Source of the DNA: Populus alba
Lineage: Eukaryota; Streptophyta; Magnoliopsida; Malpighiales; Salicaceae
Assembly: GCF_005239225.2 (NCBI RefSeq)
Contig: NC_133297.1
Location: 8,006,392 to 8,070,391, forward strand
DNA: 64,000 nucleotides
Reading direction: 5' to 3'
Part shown: piece after piece, positions 12,745-26,757 of the stretch
Layout: the number at the start of each line of letters is the position of its first letter
How positions within the stretch are numbered: the stretch's first letter is position 1
The notes under the pieces: model-generated
The model's database searches: none
The model's input: the letters and a program-made list of their open reading frames with translations, nothing else
What the model was told of the DNA's origin: nothing
Position numbers and translations under genes: made by a program

Positions 12745-14479
12745 TGTTGCTACCCAATTTTTGACCCATGTTTTGATAAATTTTCAAAAAAATCCAAAAA
12801 TAGAGAAAAACATCGAAAAAAAAAATATTTTTTTAATATTGCGTCGTTTTAGCATTTTCAACATCGTCTAAAAAAATATTTTAAATTTTTAAGGGTCTTT
12901 CAAACGCGTTCGACTTTTCACGCGTTATTTTTTTAAAATCATTGATTTTCCTCATCGAGTCGACGTTAATATTGCTCATTTTCAAAAAAATACAAAAAAA
13001 TTAAGAAAAATCAAATTTACAAAAAGAAATAAGTTGAGGGACTAAGTTTGAAAACCTAGCAACATTTTACCTATAAATAGTAGCCTTCAACACACACAAG
13101 AGGGGGCAATTTTAAAAAGAACAAGAAGGAAAACCTAACCCTAAAACCCATCTTTACCCCAAACACAACCGTCCTCCTCACCTCCTTCCCTCACTCTCCC
13201 TCCCCTCGGCCAAAACCAGAGAACCAAAAGAGTGGCGCCTGATCTCCCCCATCCCTCTCTCAGTTGCAGCTAAAACCGACCAAACCAGCCATCACCATTT
13301 CCCCATTTTCGCTCATCTTCAAAGCCGAAACCAGAGAAGCCAAGGCAGCCCTCTCCCCGTTTCCTTAGTCTTCCTCTTGGCCAAAAAAACCAAAATCGGC
13401 TGAACCCCAGACCCAACTCTCACTCGGCCAAAGCCTCTCAAAAACCAGAGCCACTGACCCGGCTAGCCCAGCCGAACCGTTTCCCTCATCTCCATCGACC
13501 AGCCTTCCAGAGGCAGCCGACCGACCGGCCAATCGGCCTTCAACTGGGCACACACCAGTCATCTTCCTCTGTGAACACAGAGCTTCATCAGCATAGATCA
13601 GGTGCCGCCGCCCAACCACCAGACCTGCCACTCAAAGCAGAGGAGAAGACGGAACCCCTAATGAACTAACCCGCCGTGAAGTAGATCCGAAGAAGGAGAA
13701 GGGGGGAGAAGCCGATCTGAAGAAGGAGAAGAAAGAGCAGACCTAAGAAGGAAAAGAAAGAGCAGATTGGAGAAGAAGAAAAACAAAATAAAAACAACTA
13801 TTTGTTGCGTTTCTTGGCTTTGCAGATGACGTTACCTCTCACCGCTAGCAGGGAAGGCAAGAGAAGAAGATAGCCGACCAGATCCGTCCATCTCCAGGCG
13901 TTGCTTGCGGCGGCGCGTGAACCCAGGCGCCGCCGCCACTGTTCCCGTGCACTGTTAGTGGCTGTTTTGTAATTTTAAATGGTTTGATGTAATTTTTTTA
14001 TTTAGCATTGAATTTTTATTATTTGTATTGTGGATGTAAAAGAAAAGAAAAAAAAAAGAAAATAATGAAAGTGTATGTGTGTGTTTGTATTTGTTTTATG
14101 AATGTTTTATTTTTTTTATGATAAAATTGCAAAGATTAAAGAAGAATTTAATATTTTGATTGGATCACGGTCAAGAATTATTAACTTATACGTAAGTTGT
14201 ATTTCTAATATCCAATGAAAAGATAAAATTTTAAAACTTCTTTAGCACGTCAAAATCACGAAGCAGCTTGCCTTAGGTAGGGTGCGTTAGGGGTGCTAAT
14301 ACCTTCCCTTACCACAACCAGTCCCTTACTCGTGAATCTTTGACAAGACCAATACATCCGGTTTCCTAGTAGCCCGCAATCAATTACTAGGTGGCGACTC
14401 CAACGAACCAATCAAAGCAAACGACACAACGAGAAAAAAATCATCAGCCGATGCCGCGCGGATTTTCCAACGTGCGAGA
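12745..14479 (+). mobile_element. Solo LTR A (long-LTR Ty3/gypsy-like family)
   Basis: Starts TGTTGCTACCCAATTTTTGA and ends near GTGCGAGA. It is flanked by an exact 5-bp target duplication AAAAT (12,740-12,744 and 14,480-14,484) and sits inside the LINE. It contains a promoter-like CTATAAATA at about 13,071, a pyrimidine-rich leader, and the family's landmark GGTGCGTTAGGGGTGCTAAT followed by CTAGGTGGCGACTCC near its 3' end. No internal gag-pol region is present, so it is a solo LTR left by recombination between two LTRs. Assignment to a Tat/Ogre-like gypsy lineage is my inference from LTR style only. Confidence 0.85.
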
Positions 14480-15229
14480 AAAATTTAGGAAAGTGTCACT
14501 AATACCCCCCCCCAAATATAGGAATTCCATTCATAACTTCTAGGAAAAAACACATTGAATGAAGAGATGGCTTGAAGTTTCAAAACTTCTTTTATAAAAA
14601 CACACATCTAACTTGCTGAAAAGAAAGGAAATCATGCTGAAACAAGAATCACGGGTGAAAAATTTATCTCAGACAAGCAACTAAAGAAATAATTGAACTT
14701 TTAGGGGGGCATATTTTAACCATACTTAAGACTTAAAAGATTGGACACCACCGTAAAGTAATTGATCCAAGAGATGGGAACTCAATTTTACTGTATAAAG
14801 AACATTTATGTTGAGAGTCCAGATCTTCATATCCGACCTAAATGGTGCATTATCTTTGTTTCTAATAATGACAACAAGGAAGATAACTACTCAAGTTCAA
14901 ATTGAAACATAGAGTGGCGTCATTGTAAAGACCACATTCAATTACATTTATCCAGTTACCCATATCAGCAACCACATAAAATTAAGAAGAAAACAAAATA
15001 AATGACTTGAGGAAGGCTAATTTTATAGGAATATCTCCAATCTAATTATCCTACAAAAATAATGTTAACCTGTCATTACCCACAATAAACTTACAATGTT
15101 GTGTGAGCCTGATGTTCACCTATTTGAAAAGTGAAAATAATATCCCTCTAAATTCTAGAGAGATGTTTATTGAAAGTTGGGATCTCATTCTCAAAAGTTG
15201 GTTTGTATAGGTTAATAATAATAGATTTC

Positions 15230-17477
15230 TATCGCACGTGTACGGCGCTGCGGTGGTCGTCCATCCTCAAGGAAAAAATGGAATATTCTATTTCCTGGAA
15301 AATGTGTAGAGACAAGGAATTCTTATCTCTTATCAGTAAAATATAAACTAGGAATTGCCACCTAGTATTTTGGTTATTAGGAACCCTAACTGGTCTCAAA
15401 GATCGAGTACGGAGACTGGTTGCATAAAGGGAAGGTATTAGCACCCTAACTACACCTTACTTAAAGTAGGCTGCATTGTTTTAATGTCTAATAAAATCTA
15501 AGGTCTTGTTGTGGTTTCTAATTGTTGGTCATGTCTGTTGAAGATTTAAAAAAAGTCCTTCTCTGTAAAAAGGTTCTTATCTTAATGGGGTAAAACCTAA
15601 CTATTCTATGTTGTTAATAAAAAAATACCCTTTTAATATCAGGAATACGTTTTATATATAAATTCATAATCCTGATATTAAAACAAAACAAAATAATTTT
15701 TTTTTTTGTTTTTGAAATTTTGGTCAATGTTCTCTTGACTTTAATAAACTGGTTATTAAAGCAAAAAATGCAAGCTAAAATATAGTTATATATATATATA
15801 TATATATGAAAAAATACAATATGATTTTTAGCTTTGAGACACTTGGTCATATGCACAAAAACAATTTTCTCTTTTTTCAAATTATTTTGTATTTTTGAAA
15901 GTTTTGACGAAAACCGGGTATATTATACAGGATTTTGTATTTTTAACGACATAAAAATATATGCCGATACTAATAAAAAGACATAAAAATACACGTGGTA
16001 ATAGTAAAAAAAAATAAAAATGGGACGTGCCTGGCTCACCCTTTCTGGGCTGGATTCGACCCTTCTATTATGGGCTGGCTGATGTCCCGACCCAAACCTA
16101 GATGGGTTGGTTACTGTGCATCAGCAGAGTAACCAGCCCACGCTACATTTGGCAACAGGATGTGAAATCTTCACGTTCTGCATGCAAAAATGCAGGCGAT
16201 GCCTGGGAAGAAAAAAAACAGTAAAGAGGAGGCTTACAAGCGGTAGCTCACGGTGCTTCTGGCAATTGTTGCAGTGGAAACGACAGTACTAGTGGTGGCT
16301 GGGGGCACGATGGCCGGTGGTGACAGTGGCAGCCTCTCCCCTATTTTCTCTTCTTTTGTGCAGAGGTGAGAGCCTTTTGTTCTTTTCTTCTTCTTCTCGA
16401 CAAGCTCTTGCTGCTGGTGGCTATGGAGAGGAGGCGCAACGGTGGTGCTGCTCGGTTGAAGGTGATCGGCGGCGGTTCTTCTTCTTCTCCCTCTATTTCC
16501 TCTTTTTCTCTCAGTTTTGTTTTGTTTTGTTTTGTTTTTTCGATCTCCAGACCTTCTCTCCTCTCTCCTCTCGGACTTTTCTCCCTCTCTCTCTTTCTTT
16601 TTTGTTCGCCCTCCCCTGTTTTTATAGGCAAAAATAGGGGAACGAGATGTGGCTGGGGCGGCCACTGTGCTGCCGTCCCAAACCGCCCAAGGGGTACGTC
16701 CCCTCCATTCTTCCACCACGTGACAAGCAAGTGGATTGTCAGCGTCTTTTTGAGAGAGAGCTGGTGGTGGAACAGAAAAAAAAAATCTTGTTCTTCTTCA
16801 CATGCTTCTCGCGTCTAGGGGAAAAAGAAGACATGAGTGCTGTTCAAAATGACACCATTTCAAGCTTTTTTTTTTTTTTTTTGTGAACAGTGCATGAAAC
16901 GACACTGTTTTTCCCAAAACGAGTCGTTTCATTTAAATGGATTTTGGCGCCAAAACGCATCAGCTTCATAATCAGGCCTTCAATTGGCGCGCGTTTTGCA
17001 TTTTGGTCTTTGGTCTTGGATTTCTTCAATTAAGTCCCTAATTGGCCATAAAACTTCAATATTTATGCAATTAAGCCTCTGATTTGATCAAATTAACTTC
17101 TAAAAATTATAATTTGACCACAGAACTTTAATTTCTTTCAATGAAAGCCCAAATTAACTCCAAAATCAATTTTTTTTGCAATCAAACTCTCCATAAATTC
17201 AATTAAACCTTCAATGAAATTTAATTGAGTCCATAAACATCTGATTTTGGACTTTTATTCCTCATATTCAATTTTCTTTATCAAGAGGGTTATCATTAGT
17301 CAATGATATACTGTCAAATTTTAATTTTTATATTTTTGAACATCCTCAATCAATTTTTGAGCATTTTTAGGGCGCTCTGGCATCGTCTTCTTACTGTTAT
17401 ATTTTTTTGATAATATTTTTTTTTTTATTTTTTTATTTTATTATTTTTTGGACTAGGACCAAAAATGGGTTACAACA
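15230..17477 (-). mobile_element. Solo LTR B (same family, minus orientation)
   Basis: Read on the minus strand it starts TGTTGTAACCCATTTTTGG and ends near GTGCGATA. The flanks carry near-identical 5-bp repeats, ATTTC (15,225-15,229) and ATTTT (17,478-17,482). It interrupts the LINE between YLNGY-type and later residues. It holds the AAGGTATTAGCACCC and CACCTAG landmarks at its plus-strand left end, a TATA-like TATAAAAACAGG on the minus strand near 16,620, and a long purine/pyrimidine-biased stretch (16,240-16,800) that gives overlapping low-complexity open frames. A small hairpin at 16,155-16,181 is shared with LTR D. Confidence 0.85.
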
Positions 17478-18259
17478 ATTTTCATAGACCAGGGCCCGAA
17501 GAAAAAAGTCTCGATATCCATTTAAATAACATAGCTATATTTTTTTACATAAAGGAGCATATACCAAGACCTCTTTGCTTCTTATCATGCATTACCAATC
17601 TTTATTGGACCTTACAAAAAGATCTATGCTTAATAGAGCCACACAATCAGAAACGTCATTGAATAAAGGTAAGTAATCTACAAACTCCCTTCAGCATCAA
17701 GAAGACTGACATGAAAACATTGACAGTGAGTTGAGAACACTCTTAATTAGGCATATACACCCATCCATGTTTAAAAGGCTACCCTTCCACTGACTTAGTC
17801 TTCGATGAAATTTGTCTATAACTGGCTTTCACGTGGAGATGCAATTTGGATCTGCACCCAATGACATACCAATATAAATGCACGGAAAAGAGTCAGTCAT
17901 GCAAAAAATAGTTGAAGCCAGGCTCATGCAAAAACGATCTTCCACATTGGCTTTGATAATAGAGTTATTATGGAAGTTAATGTGAAGACCTGAACTTAAA
18001 GCAAACCATCTCATAATTCTTTTGACCTGAAGAAATTGATCAATCTCTGTTGGTGTCATATCCTATATGTTATTCTCCAAATTCATCTTTTTTTTTCCTT
18101 TCCAAAATTAAATTAAAATAATAAAATAATAATAGCAAGAAAACTAACATTTTAGTAAAAGTAAGCTGGTAGGATTTCAAATATAGAAAAATCAAGTTGT
18201 AATTTTGGATGAAATAGAGAACGTAATTGTACTCCATTATTTCCAGAACTAGAGACACA

Positions 18260-18500
18260 ATGTAAATTCATGATCAAATTAAATCATTATTAGATGAATC
18301 TATATAAAAATTAACTCTAGGACATAATTAGATTTTTAATATGCCATTTTGATTTAATAATAAGTAAAATTAAAGTTTAATCATGTTTAAGAATTAATTT
18401 GGGTCCGATTGAAGGATTTAGTTAGGTGTTAGGGGTTTAATTAGTGAAAAATTAAGTTTGGGAGCCTTGTCTTTGTCTTTTATATTGTATTATTTTCTCT
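18260..18500 (+). mobile_element. LTR fragment of the same family
   Basis: The words ATCAAATTAAATCATTATT, GACATAATTAGATTTTTAAT and AATCATGTTTAAGAATTAAT match the interior of LTR E at about 31,600-31,840. No ends or target duplications are visible, so this is a truncated piece. Confidence 0.65.
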
Positions 18501-19375
18501 ATTTTCATTGTCTTCATCTTTTATATTCCAAGACAATAATCAAATACTACTTTGAGTTTTTATAATTTTAAACTAAAGGCAATCATGCTTTTGTTAAGAG
18601 AAATTAAAATTATGCTCGCGTGTTTGATAAGTGTTTAACAACATGAATAAAACAGACTCTATCATACTCAAGTTAAATTTTCACTTTAAGAAAATTACAA
18701 GATGTGGAAAAAACACAAATGAAGAAAAAAATTACAACCAACTAAAATTAACTTTGGCATGCCCAGTTGAAACTTGAAATTGAAATAAAAGGTCACGAAG
18801 AGCAAGTTTGGTAATTGCTTGATATTATTATGGAATATCTTGTTATACATTGGATAATATATTGTAATATCTTATGTTGGGTTGAAAATAATATAAGTAA
18901 AAATAGTATTTAATAATTGGTTATTTTGATTTCAAAACTTATATTTTCATTCAAGAATATAATACACCTCACAATATTTTGGTTTAAAGTAAGGGTATTA
19001 TGCTTCGAATTGAAAAAAAAAAAAAACATTATTATTGTTTTAGTATCATGTGCTTTACTTTTAAAACAAACATGCCTGGACATAACATTGATTTTAAATC
19101 AGCATTGGTAAAAAGTGAAAAAAAAAAAAAAAAAACTAGCAATTTTTTAAATATAAACACTTGACAATTTAGGGACAGATTTGAACACCAATATCCATAA
19201 GCCATAACTATAGTTATCCAACTTGATTTAAGAATTAACTTGAAAAAAAAAAAAAAACATGGATCGAAGTCATTTCAATAGTTACATATTTCAATTATTT
19301 TTAGGAAAATTGCAGCGTTTTTTTTTTTTTTTTTCATGAATGCTTATTCGATAATTTTGAACCGGGTTTAAATTG
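18501..19375. other. AT-rich spacer before duplication copy 2
   Basis: No gene or element recognised. The stretch has several poly(A) and poly(T) runs of 14-19 bases (for example near 19,115 and 19,318). Similarity to the first duplicate starts at its right edge. Confidence 0.55.
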
Positions 19376-20832
19376 AATAATTCAGAACTTGGTTAGCTGT
19401 GGAAAAATATCTCGAATCTGCTCATAAATTATTTCTTTTATTTCAATTAGGTCCCTTTCCTTTGTAATTCAACTCTTTCAATATAAACTTCTTTCAATTA
19501 CATCCCTTAGTTTCACAATTAGGAACACAAACTACCCAACTTCTTATAGTTAAGCCCTTTCAGAGTTTTGAGTTGGCACAATCACTATCCAAAACTCAAT
19601 TACCCCTGAAACAATATCATCAAAGCTTACAAAACTCGCTACATGATTCTCTCACCAGAAAACCTTAATTCCGGAGCTCCTGTAAGACTGCCAAACAAGC
19701 CACAATGCTGCTACAAAAGGGATATTCTATGTTGCAAACTTTTCAAGGATGTCTCAACAGGCAGCACTATAAATTTATCGTACAAGTCTTTCATGCCGTA
19801 AAATAAAACTTCTCTTGCTCTACTTTATATAAATATTGTTAGGCACAGGGAAAGAAATTCCATCTAATAAGGAATTCTAGACAAGTAGGAAAATCTAAAT
19901 AATGCTTTATTGAAATCTAAAATGTTACTGTTGCGGTGAAAGTAAGAACACTACTGATAGTAAAATATAGCTGAAGTTCTTATGCGAATAATCAATTAAA
20001 TGTTCAAAACTAAAAATAGTCATCTCATACGTCTAAAAATAGCTGAAGTCCAGGCTCAAAGTTAGCCTAAAGAGCTATCATAAAAGCAAAACAGCAGCGG
20101 GCGGTAAGCAGGGCGGTCTAAGGAGTTAGAAGGATGACCTGGATTCTCTTAATACAAGGGAAGAAATGAATAGCAACAAGAAACAACCAAACAAAGAGGT
20201 CTCACTGTACTTGTTATTTTTGCTAATTACAATGCTACAGCCTATTGTTAACAGGTTTTTAGGAGCTAAAAGAATCCTCTTCAGTACGTGATCATACAAT
20301 ATTAATTGAAATCTTTAGGAATCAAGATATATATATATATAGGAGAATGTGTCCAGGAAAAAAAAAATTCCAAATGAACATTTACCCTCGTATGCTTTTT
20401 GTTTGTTTGTCTGTTTGTCACTTTACAGAGAGGATGACTGTATCAGTATCTCCCGCTCTTTCTCGATCCAGACACCAAATTGACTTGAGTATCAAAAAGC
20501 TGCCCTCTAAAGTATAATAAATTTTCATCAACCCTTTTCTTCCCCCCCGCCACTTTCAACCACTCCTCCAATCGACACACCACGACGACGACCATGCATT
20601 TTTAAAGAGACATGGCACGTGAAAATGCATTTTCAGCTTGAGAAGTTGGGAGTGGGCTCAGATGGGGTGGAGAGCAAATTAAGAGTTTAGGAAATTAATA
20701 TTGTTAGGTTTTATTGGTAGCTAGTATTTTGATTGATAAATTAATAATTATTATATGATCGAAAGGGTGGAGTCGGACAACCTGGGTTGGAGATGCAGGA
20801 TTTGACATTTACGTGTTGTTTCTATCGAGCAC

Positions 20833-20961
<129 letters not shown>

Positions 20962-23780
20962 ATTTTCAAGACTGTGAAAGCGTTGAAATATGTAGCCAGT
21001 ATCGTCCTCTCCGTTTGTCACTCTGATGTACAGTATTTGGAAAGATAGAGAGGCATGGACCAGATGGTGGTGGAGCCTTTGGTTGTGTTATAGAGGTGAT
21101 AGCATGGCAGCACTTCTTACGGGCACCTTCCGACCCAACCTCACATGAAAAAAAAAAAAAATTCCCTGAATGTGGCTGTACAGGTGCTTACCAATAATTC
21201 CATAATCGTTAAGGTTAATTAATTGCGATTAATAATGTCTATAATCAAATGGTCACAGACCATTGTTTCAAAAAACTGATGCAAACAAGTGCCCGCACCC
21301 CTGCCTTACCACGACTCAAGGCAGCTGTGAGGAGTAAAGCACTAAAATTTTAAAAAGAAAACAGCTAGCATTTCAAGATAATTGTATTTTAAAAAGAAAG
21401 AACGTGACTCTGATTCTTCCACGCCATGGCTTAATTATACTATTTTCATTGCCTTAATTCTGTAAGTGTCAAATGTCAAGAATCCCACTGTTTGATTTAC
21501 CGATTGAAAGTCTTGTCTGATAGAATGCTAATTGATCTGTTTGTGTTGTGAAACACGCGGAAAATTTGCATGCAGTAGCCTAACAAATCTTCATTTGACT
21601 ATTAACAGTGTTGGATCCAGTTTTATTGTCATTGAAAAATTTGATAAGTGACGGACATTTTAGGTAAGGCATCTTTCAATGTTGTCGATTTAACATCAAT
21701 TTATTACAGCAACTACGAGCACCATGCATAGTACACATGGTGATTTAACATATACTGGCAATTTATTACTGCAACTACGAGCACCATGCAATTAATTAGA
21801 ACCTCGCGATCCATTCCACTAATAATTTCAAGCCAGGCGAGAGGCATATGAGAGAGAGAGAGAGGAGGGAATGGACCCATGAATTTTTAAGGCGATGTGT
21901 ATAGGAAGATGATGGTTGTGCCAAGTCTCTATCGGGACACCGAGAAAGTAGATGACAGTTTTTAATAAGCCAAATAAATCTTTATCTCAAGGTCACCATT
22001 TGTTTCCTTCCGTCAACAACAATAATTTTAATCGAGTAATATTACATTTCTATCACTTTGTTTGGTTTTTTAAAGAGTAAGTAGCAAGGTCAACTTGGAT
22101 CTGCTGTTGTGGTAAATAAATTAAATATTCAATCATAAGCTAGGATGCTGTATGATGAATCCCCCAAGCCATATTCTTACAAAACATAAAAAAAAAAAAA
22201 AAAAAAAAAACCAGAGAGATTAACGCGAATCATGTTAACAATGTCTTTGATCCTTAATTCTATCGCATATCATAGAAAACAAGAGAGTTTTGAGCGTCAA
22301 ACAAGCTCGCAGTATGTCACATCGAATAAGTGCTCAAAAAACAGTTTCTCACCGAATAAAAACGACAAAGTAATTAAGTTTTACATGGTTCTCTCTCATT
22401 CGAGTTAGCAAAGCTTACCACTTTGCACAAAACTCAAAACTTCGCAAGTACTTCATTTTGTCAAATGTATTTCGCATTTTGTTTTCTATAATTAATTCAA
22501 TGGAAAATTTTAAAAAAGTCATCACACAGCTGAATATCTTGTTAACAAGGGAGATAACTTATATTTGTGAAATTGAAAGAGAAAGTTGGATTTAGTTATG
22601 AAACAACAGAGAAGGAGAGAACAAAACTACATTCAACATGAAAGAACACTCCATGGTTTTAGCTTCAATGTAAATCTAAGAAGAAAAAAAAAGAAATTGA
22701 AGCCACAAGAAGGAAGGTAAAAAGGCAAAGTGAAAAGGAAAGCGTGGACCCCTGACTCTATCTGTCGGTCATCGCCTCGGATTTCTCGCCTCTGCCTAAA
22801 AAGTGACACGGCAGACGAGGGTCCATTCTTTCATGCCCAATTTTTATTGTTTTTAATTCTTCTACTTAGGGGTTACTATATTCTACTGTACCGTTTAATT
22901 TTCTCATTCCAATCGCAATTAATTGATTCGAAAAAGTGTAGATATATATATTAAATGGCCTTTCCATTATCGGGCAGCTCAATAACTCAACCACTCCTCT
23001 GACCCAATTCTATGCCTCCTTTACTTTGATTCCTTTACTATCTTCTTATCAATTATTTTTTAATCATACAATGGGTTTTCTTAGCATAGTACACACCACT
23101 CTACGGTCCATAATGGGTATTTAATTTCTAGGTTACATAGTACAGTAGACAGCACATGTACAGTCAACAGTGTTCGTGTTTGATGACACCATCCAACCAT
23201 CATCTAATGGGGGTGGGTTTCACTTGGGTACGTACATGTTCAATCTCTTACGAGGTGTTGTTACCTTCACAGTCATCTGGCAAATCCAACGGTGGATAAG
23301 GGTTTCAAGAACAGAGACATGTTTCATGGAGTCCACCCCTCTATTTTAGTAGTGGTGGTATGAGATGTATGAACATGAAAGTGAAGGGGTTTTTATTATA
23401 ATAGTATTTGATTTGTTTTTATAGAGATGATGAGAGGGAGGGAGGGGGAGAGAGAAAGGTGCATGGGGTCGTGGTCATTTCTGGAACTGAGAAACCCCAG
23501 CTGGTAGGGGCGGGTCTGCACCTATCTTTTGTCTTTTTTAACGTTGGCTTTCCACTCCTTCTACTCTTCTTAATATAGCCCCCATACCATATCATTCTCT
23601 TCATCATCGCCAATCTTTCTCTCTCTAACCAACCCCCTTCAAGATAGGCGAGACTCTTGGGGGATAAAGAGAATAGTTTGAGGATCACCGGCACGCACAC
23701 ACACGAAATCGAATTCCATATATCTCCCTCTTTCACTTGGAAGACTTGATCAAGATTTGCTAACAAAGGTAGCTTCTTTT

Positions 23781-23912
23781 TTGAGGGGAATGTTGTCTGG
23801 CTCGAGGACTTTTTCTTGATCAATCTAATCGAACTTTCTACCTGTAGATCTAGTATCTTATTTAAGATTGATCACGTATTAGGGTTGTCGGACCAGGCTT
23901 CATTCCCCCCAA
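23781..23912 (+). ncRNA. MIR166: MIR166 microRNA precursor, copy 2
   Basis: Second miR166 stem-loop. The mature strand lies at 23,888-23,908 and the star strand at 23,787-23,807. All 132 bases of the hairpin, terminal loop included, match copy 1, although nearby bases differ. Just upstream AGACTTGATCAAG stands against copy 1 AGAATTGCTCAAG; just downstream GGGCTTTTGCG stands against GGGCTGTTGCG. The upstream TATA-like word differs as well (TTAATATAG here, TTAATAAAG in copy 1), so promoter strength may differ. Expected function is as for copy 1: repression of class III HD-ZIP transcripts. The mature products of the two loci cannot be told apart; only the primary transcripts could be. Confidence 0.96.
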
Positions 23913-26757
23913 TCATTGCTTCCATCCCAAGGGCTTGATCATGGGCTTTTGCGTGTACAGGTTTGATTCTTAATCATCCTTTTTTTTCTTTAGTTGGTTT
24001 TGTATATCTTAATCTTGCTCGGGGTAAAAAAACTGGGAGTTTTTTAATCATGGGTTTTTTCATTTTAGTCTTTAGGGTTGTTGGTATATATGCAGATTGG
24101 TGTAATCATGATGTGTTTTGACCATGCTGACAACTAAGAAGCATCATCATTACTCTTTTTCTGGTTTTCTTTTTCTCTGATCATGTGATGATGGTGTTTT
24201 TTTCTGTCAGCCTACAACCTTCGAAAGCTCATTCATTACTAGGCAGATTTTTCCCATGATAGCTTCATCATGTATCTGATCTGTCTGTTTGTGCTATTTT
24301 CAGGCTTTGAACTTTTGGTGGAAATGATACTTCTATTCTTCTCTCTTCTTACTCGTTTTGTTTTATAGTTTCTCATGCTGCAGTTGTTTCTGAGGTTTTG
24401 CTCTGATCTCCAAATCAATATTTTACAGAGAAAAGGGCATGTGCTGTGTGAAGATGTACAAGCAAGAAAGTGATGCGCTTTCTGTCATTGTTTGAAGTGT
24501 CTCTCGATTCTCTATTGAAAGAGATAGAAAACTTGGTGGTACCAAAAATCTAGACGTACTTGCATACTCGTGATATGAATTTTGGATACAACATTTTGGC
24601 TCAGATATTTAAAGTTTTCTATGGTCGTGCCCTTGGTTTCTTTGCTTGCTCTTTCAGAAGAGCTTTGCTGTTTTCTAAAATCAAAGCTGGATGTTTGAAC
24701 ATGGGTAACTTCCTCTGCATGCCTGCCTGCCTGCTTATGAAGTGTGCTATATTCTACCTGTTTCTTCGCCTCTTTCCTTTGGGTTGAGTAGGGGTAAACA
24801 TTATTATTATTATTATTATGCTTTCCCTTGAACTGCTGTTTATATGCCAATAATATTTTAAATTGAGAACAATTATGTTATTGCCAGGAGGTTTGTGCCC
24901 GCGTGTTTTGTGTCACTCTCACATTACAGGAAACAACGTGTCTTGGCAAAGCTATTTCTCAATTACATTCCGAATTCTTTTCGAGCAAGAGATAGTGTTG
25001 TGAACTCCTGAGTTAAAGCCTACTGGTCTAAAGTTACAAGTTCCCATTCCTGATAGCTCACAAAATCCTCTAGTTTCTTAATTTTAACTCTACTAGCTAG
25101 AAAGGAATGGATAATGATTCTTGTTTCACCATTTGATTATATATGCCACCCGTTAAATAGCAGGTTCATAAAGTCTCCCCGCAATGTGGAATTTGGATGT
25201 CATACTTTTCCAGCGTAAGGCTTGATTGCTTTCTAGAGGAGCAGTATGCAGGTAAAACCTCTTGTTTTCAGTGAGCTTTTTTCTATTTCTTGTGTAGCTA
25301 TTGTATTGCTAAGGCCAAGGGATGACATGGGTGTTGAATTTTTATGAGCATTGGTATTCCATCGTGCTTGCCTCCTTGACCATCATTTGCCTTGCTTTTC
25401 TCATGTGAGTTTAGTAATGACATCCTTGCTAAAAGATGAAAAGACAAACATTATGATTTGAAAGATGTCCAAAAGTGTCACCTATGCTCTAGGCTTATAC
25501 GTTTATACATGCCAGTTGTATAAGGGCCTAAATAATTAATCTTCTCTCTCTCTCTTCCGCACTAGCATTCATGGAAACACAACAATGAAAGAAACTCGCA
25601 TAGAGTGAGAGGAAAGGCAAAAGGTCAGGGAGAAGAAGGGGCGATGAATATCCTTTTTATTCCATGTCACTGAGTAACCTAGCGTTTTTAGTTCTGCAAA
25701 AAATGTTTCATATTTTAGAGCTGGTTTGGAATCTAGGAAGCAAACTCCATTTTTTAATGTTTTAATGTTATTACACACACACACACAAATATATATATAT
25801 ATATGTCTGCATTTGTACCTTGAGATCAATCAGACCAAAGACCAATCTTTATGGTTTTACCCTCCAGAATAAGGGCGCTTAGACTTCTTTTTTTCTTTTC
25901 TACCCTCTTTTCCCGTTTCAGAATTTTCCTCTAGCCCTTTGTTGAAAAGGGGATTGCATGTATGAATGCTGTCTCGTAAAGCACCGCCTTTTGGGAAATT
26001 GAATCTTTTTGACCTTTGCAAACATAAAGTAAACCACTTTCTCCCATGCTTTTTATCCGTGATATTTTTTGCTTTAGTCTTTGATTTTGTAGGAGCCGGG
26101 GGAGGGGGGTCTTTGGCCATGTTGATGAATTCCTCTGAAGTTTTTAATTATGACCATAATTTCAATGGTGTGATTGGTAGGTGTACAACTTGACCAAAAC
26201 TCTGTGAAAACTTTGTGCCATTGGATGAGAAGTTGAGGACCTTGGAAGTATATAGCTCCACAAAAGGACGTACAAGTGTAACCTAGAGCCCTAGACCTTG
26301 AAAATTACTGAAGGATCCAATGAAACTTTGACTTTCGCCCTTTCCCCTCCGCAGTCATGAGTCAGGACGGAGCATGTTGTGGAAATTGGGAAGATGGTAA
26401 AGCTACAATTTTTTTTTCAGGCACTGTAATCTTTCCTGTTACAGACATGAAGGGCAACGACCCCTCCCCTCTCAACCAAGATTGTCTCTATGACTTTCTT
26501 GTAATATCACTGTTGGATCTTTTGTTTTTTTTTAATGGGCAGCACGCATCCTTTTATAGACTCATTGACAAAAACTATATTGAACATGTTCAACGCATCA
26601 AAAAACTCTTCGGAAGCGTTTATTATGAGAACATCTCAAATTAATTATTCTTCTAATCTAAGAATATTTAATCTCTAGAACGTTTTTTTTGTTATTATTA
26701 TAGAATATCAAATTCTTGAAAATCTGATAAGCCTTGTTCTTCTTATTAAAAGTGGAA

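Larger units (their letters stand above)
12479..18060 (-). mobile_element. Degenerate LINE (reverse transcriptase C-terminal part), split by two solo LTRs
   Basis: On the minus strand the pieces read in order as the C-terminal half of a plant L1-type LINE ORF2. At 18,060-17,829: WFALSSGLHINFHNN and SFPCIYIGMSLGADPN, matching the RT thumb region. At 17,828-17,483: ISTWKPVIDKFHRRLSQWKG, LLNMDGCICLIKSVLNSL and YLNGY. At 15,224-14,520: FIVGNDRLTLF, ADMGNWI, then the zinc-knuckle/RNase H-like region with KICPPKSS-type motifs. At 12,744-12,479: NFVDDIYYQWSSM and WSLLLHRNDVIFND. Several frameshifts and stops make it a pseudogene. The gaps are exactly the two LTR insertions at 15,230-17,477 and 12,745-14,479. 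The N-terminal part and ORF1 are not visible. Confidence 0.88.

Noticed and set aside
13365..13631. An 88-codon minus-strand frame (Gly/Ala-rich)
   Set aside because: It lies inside solo LTR A, antisense to a Pro-rich leader region, with no family resemblance.
16234..16818. Several overlapping 100-160 codon open frames on both strands
   Set aside because: They lie inside solo LTR B in a purine/pyrimidine-biased stretch, with low-complexity products and no conserved domain.
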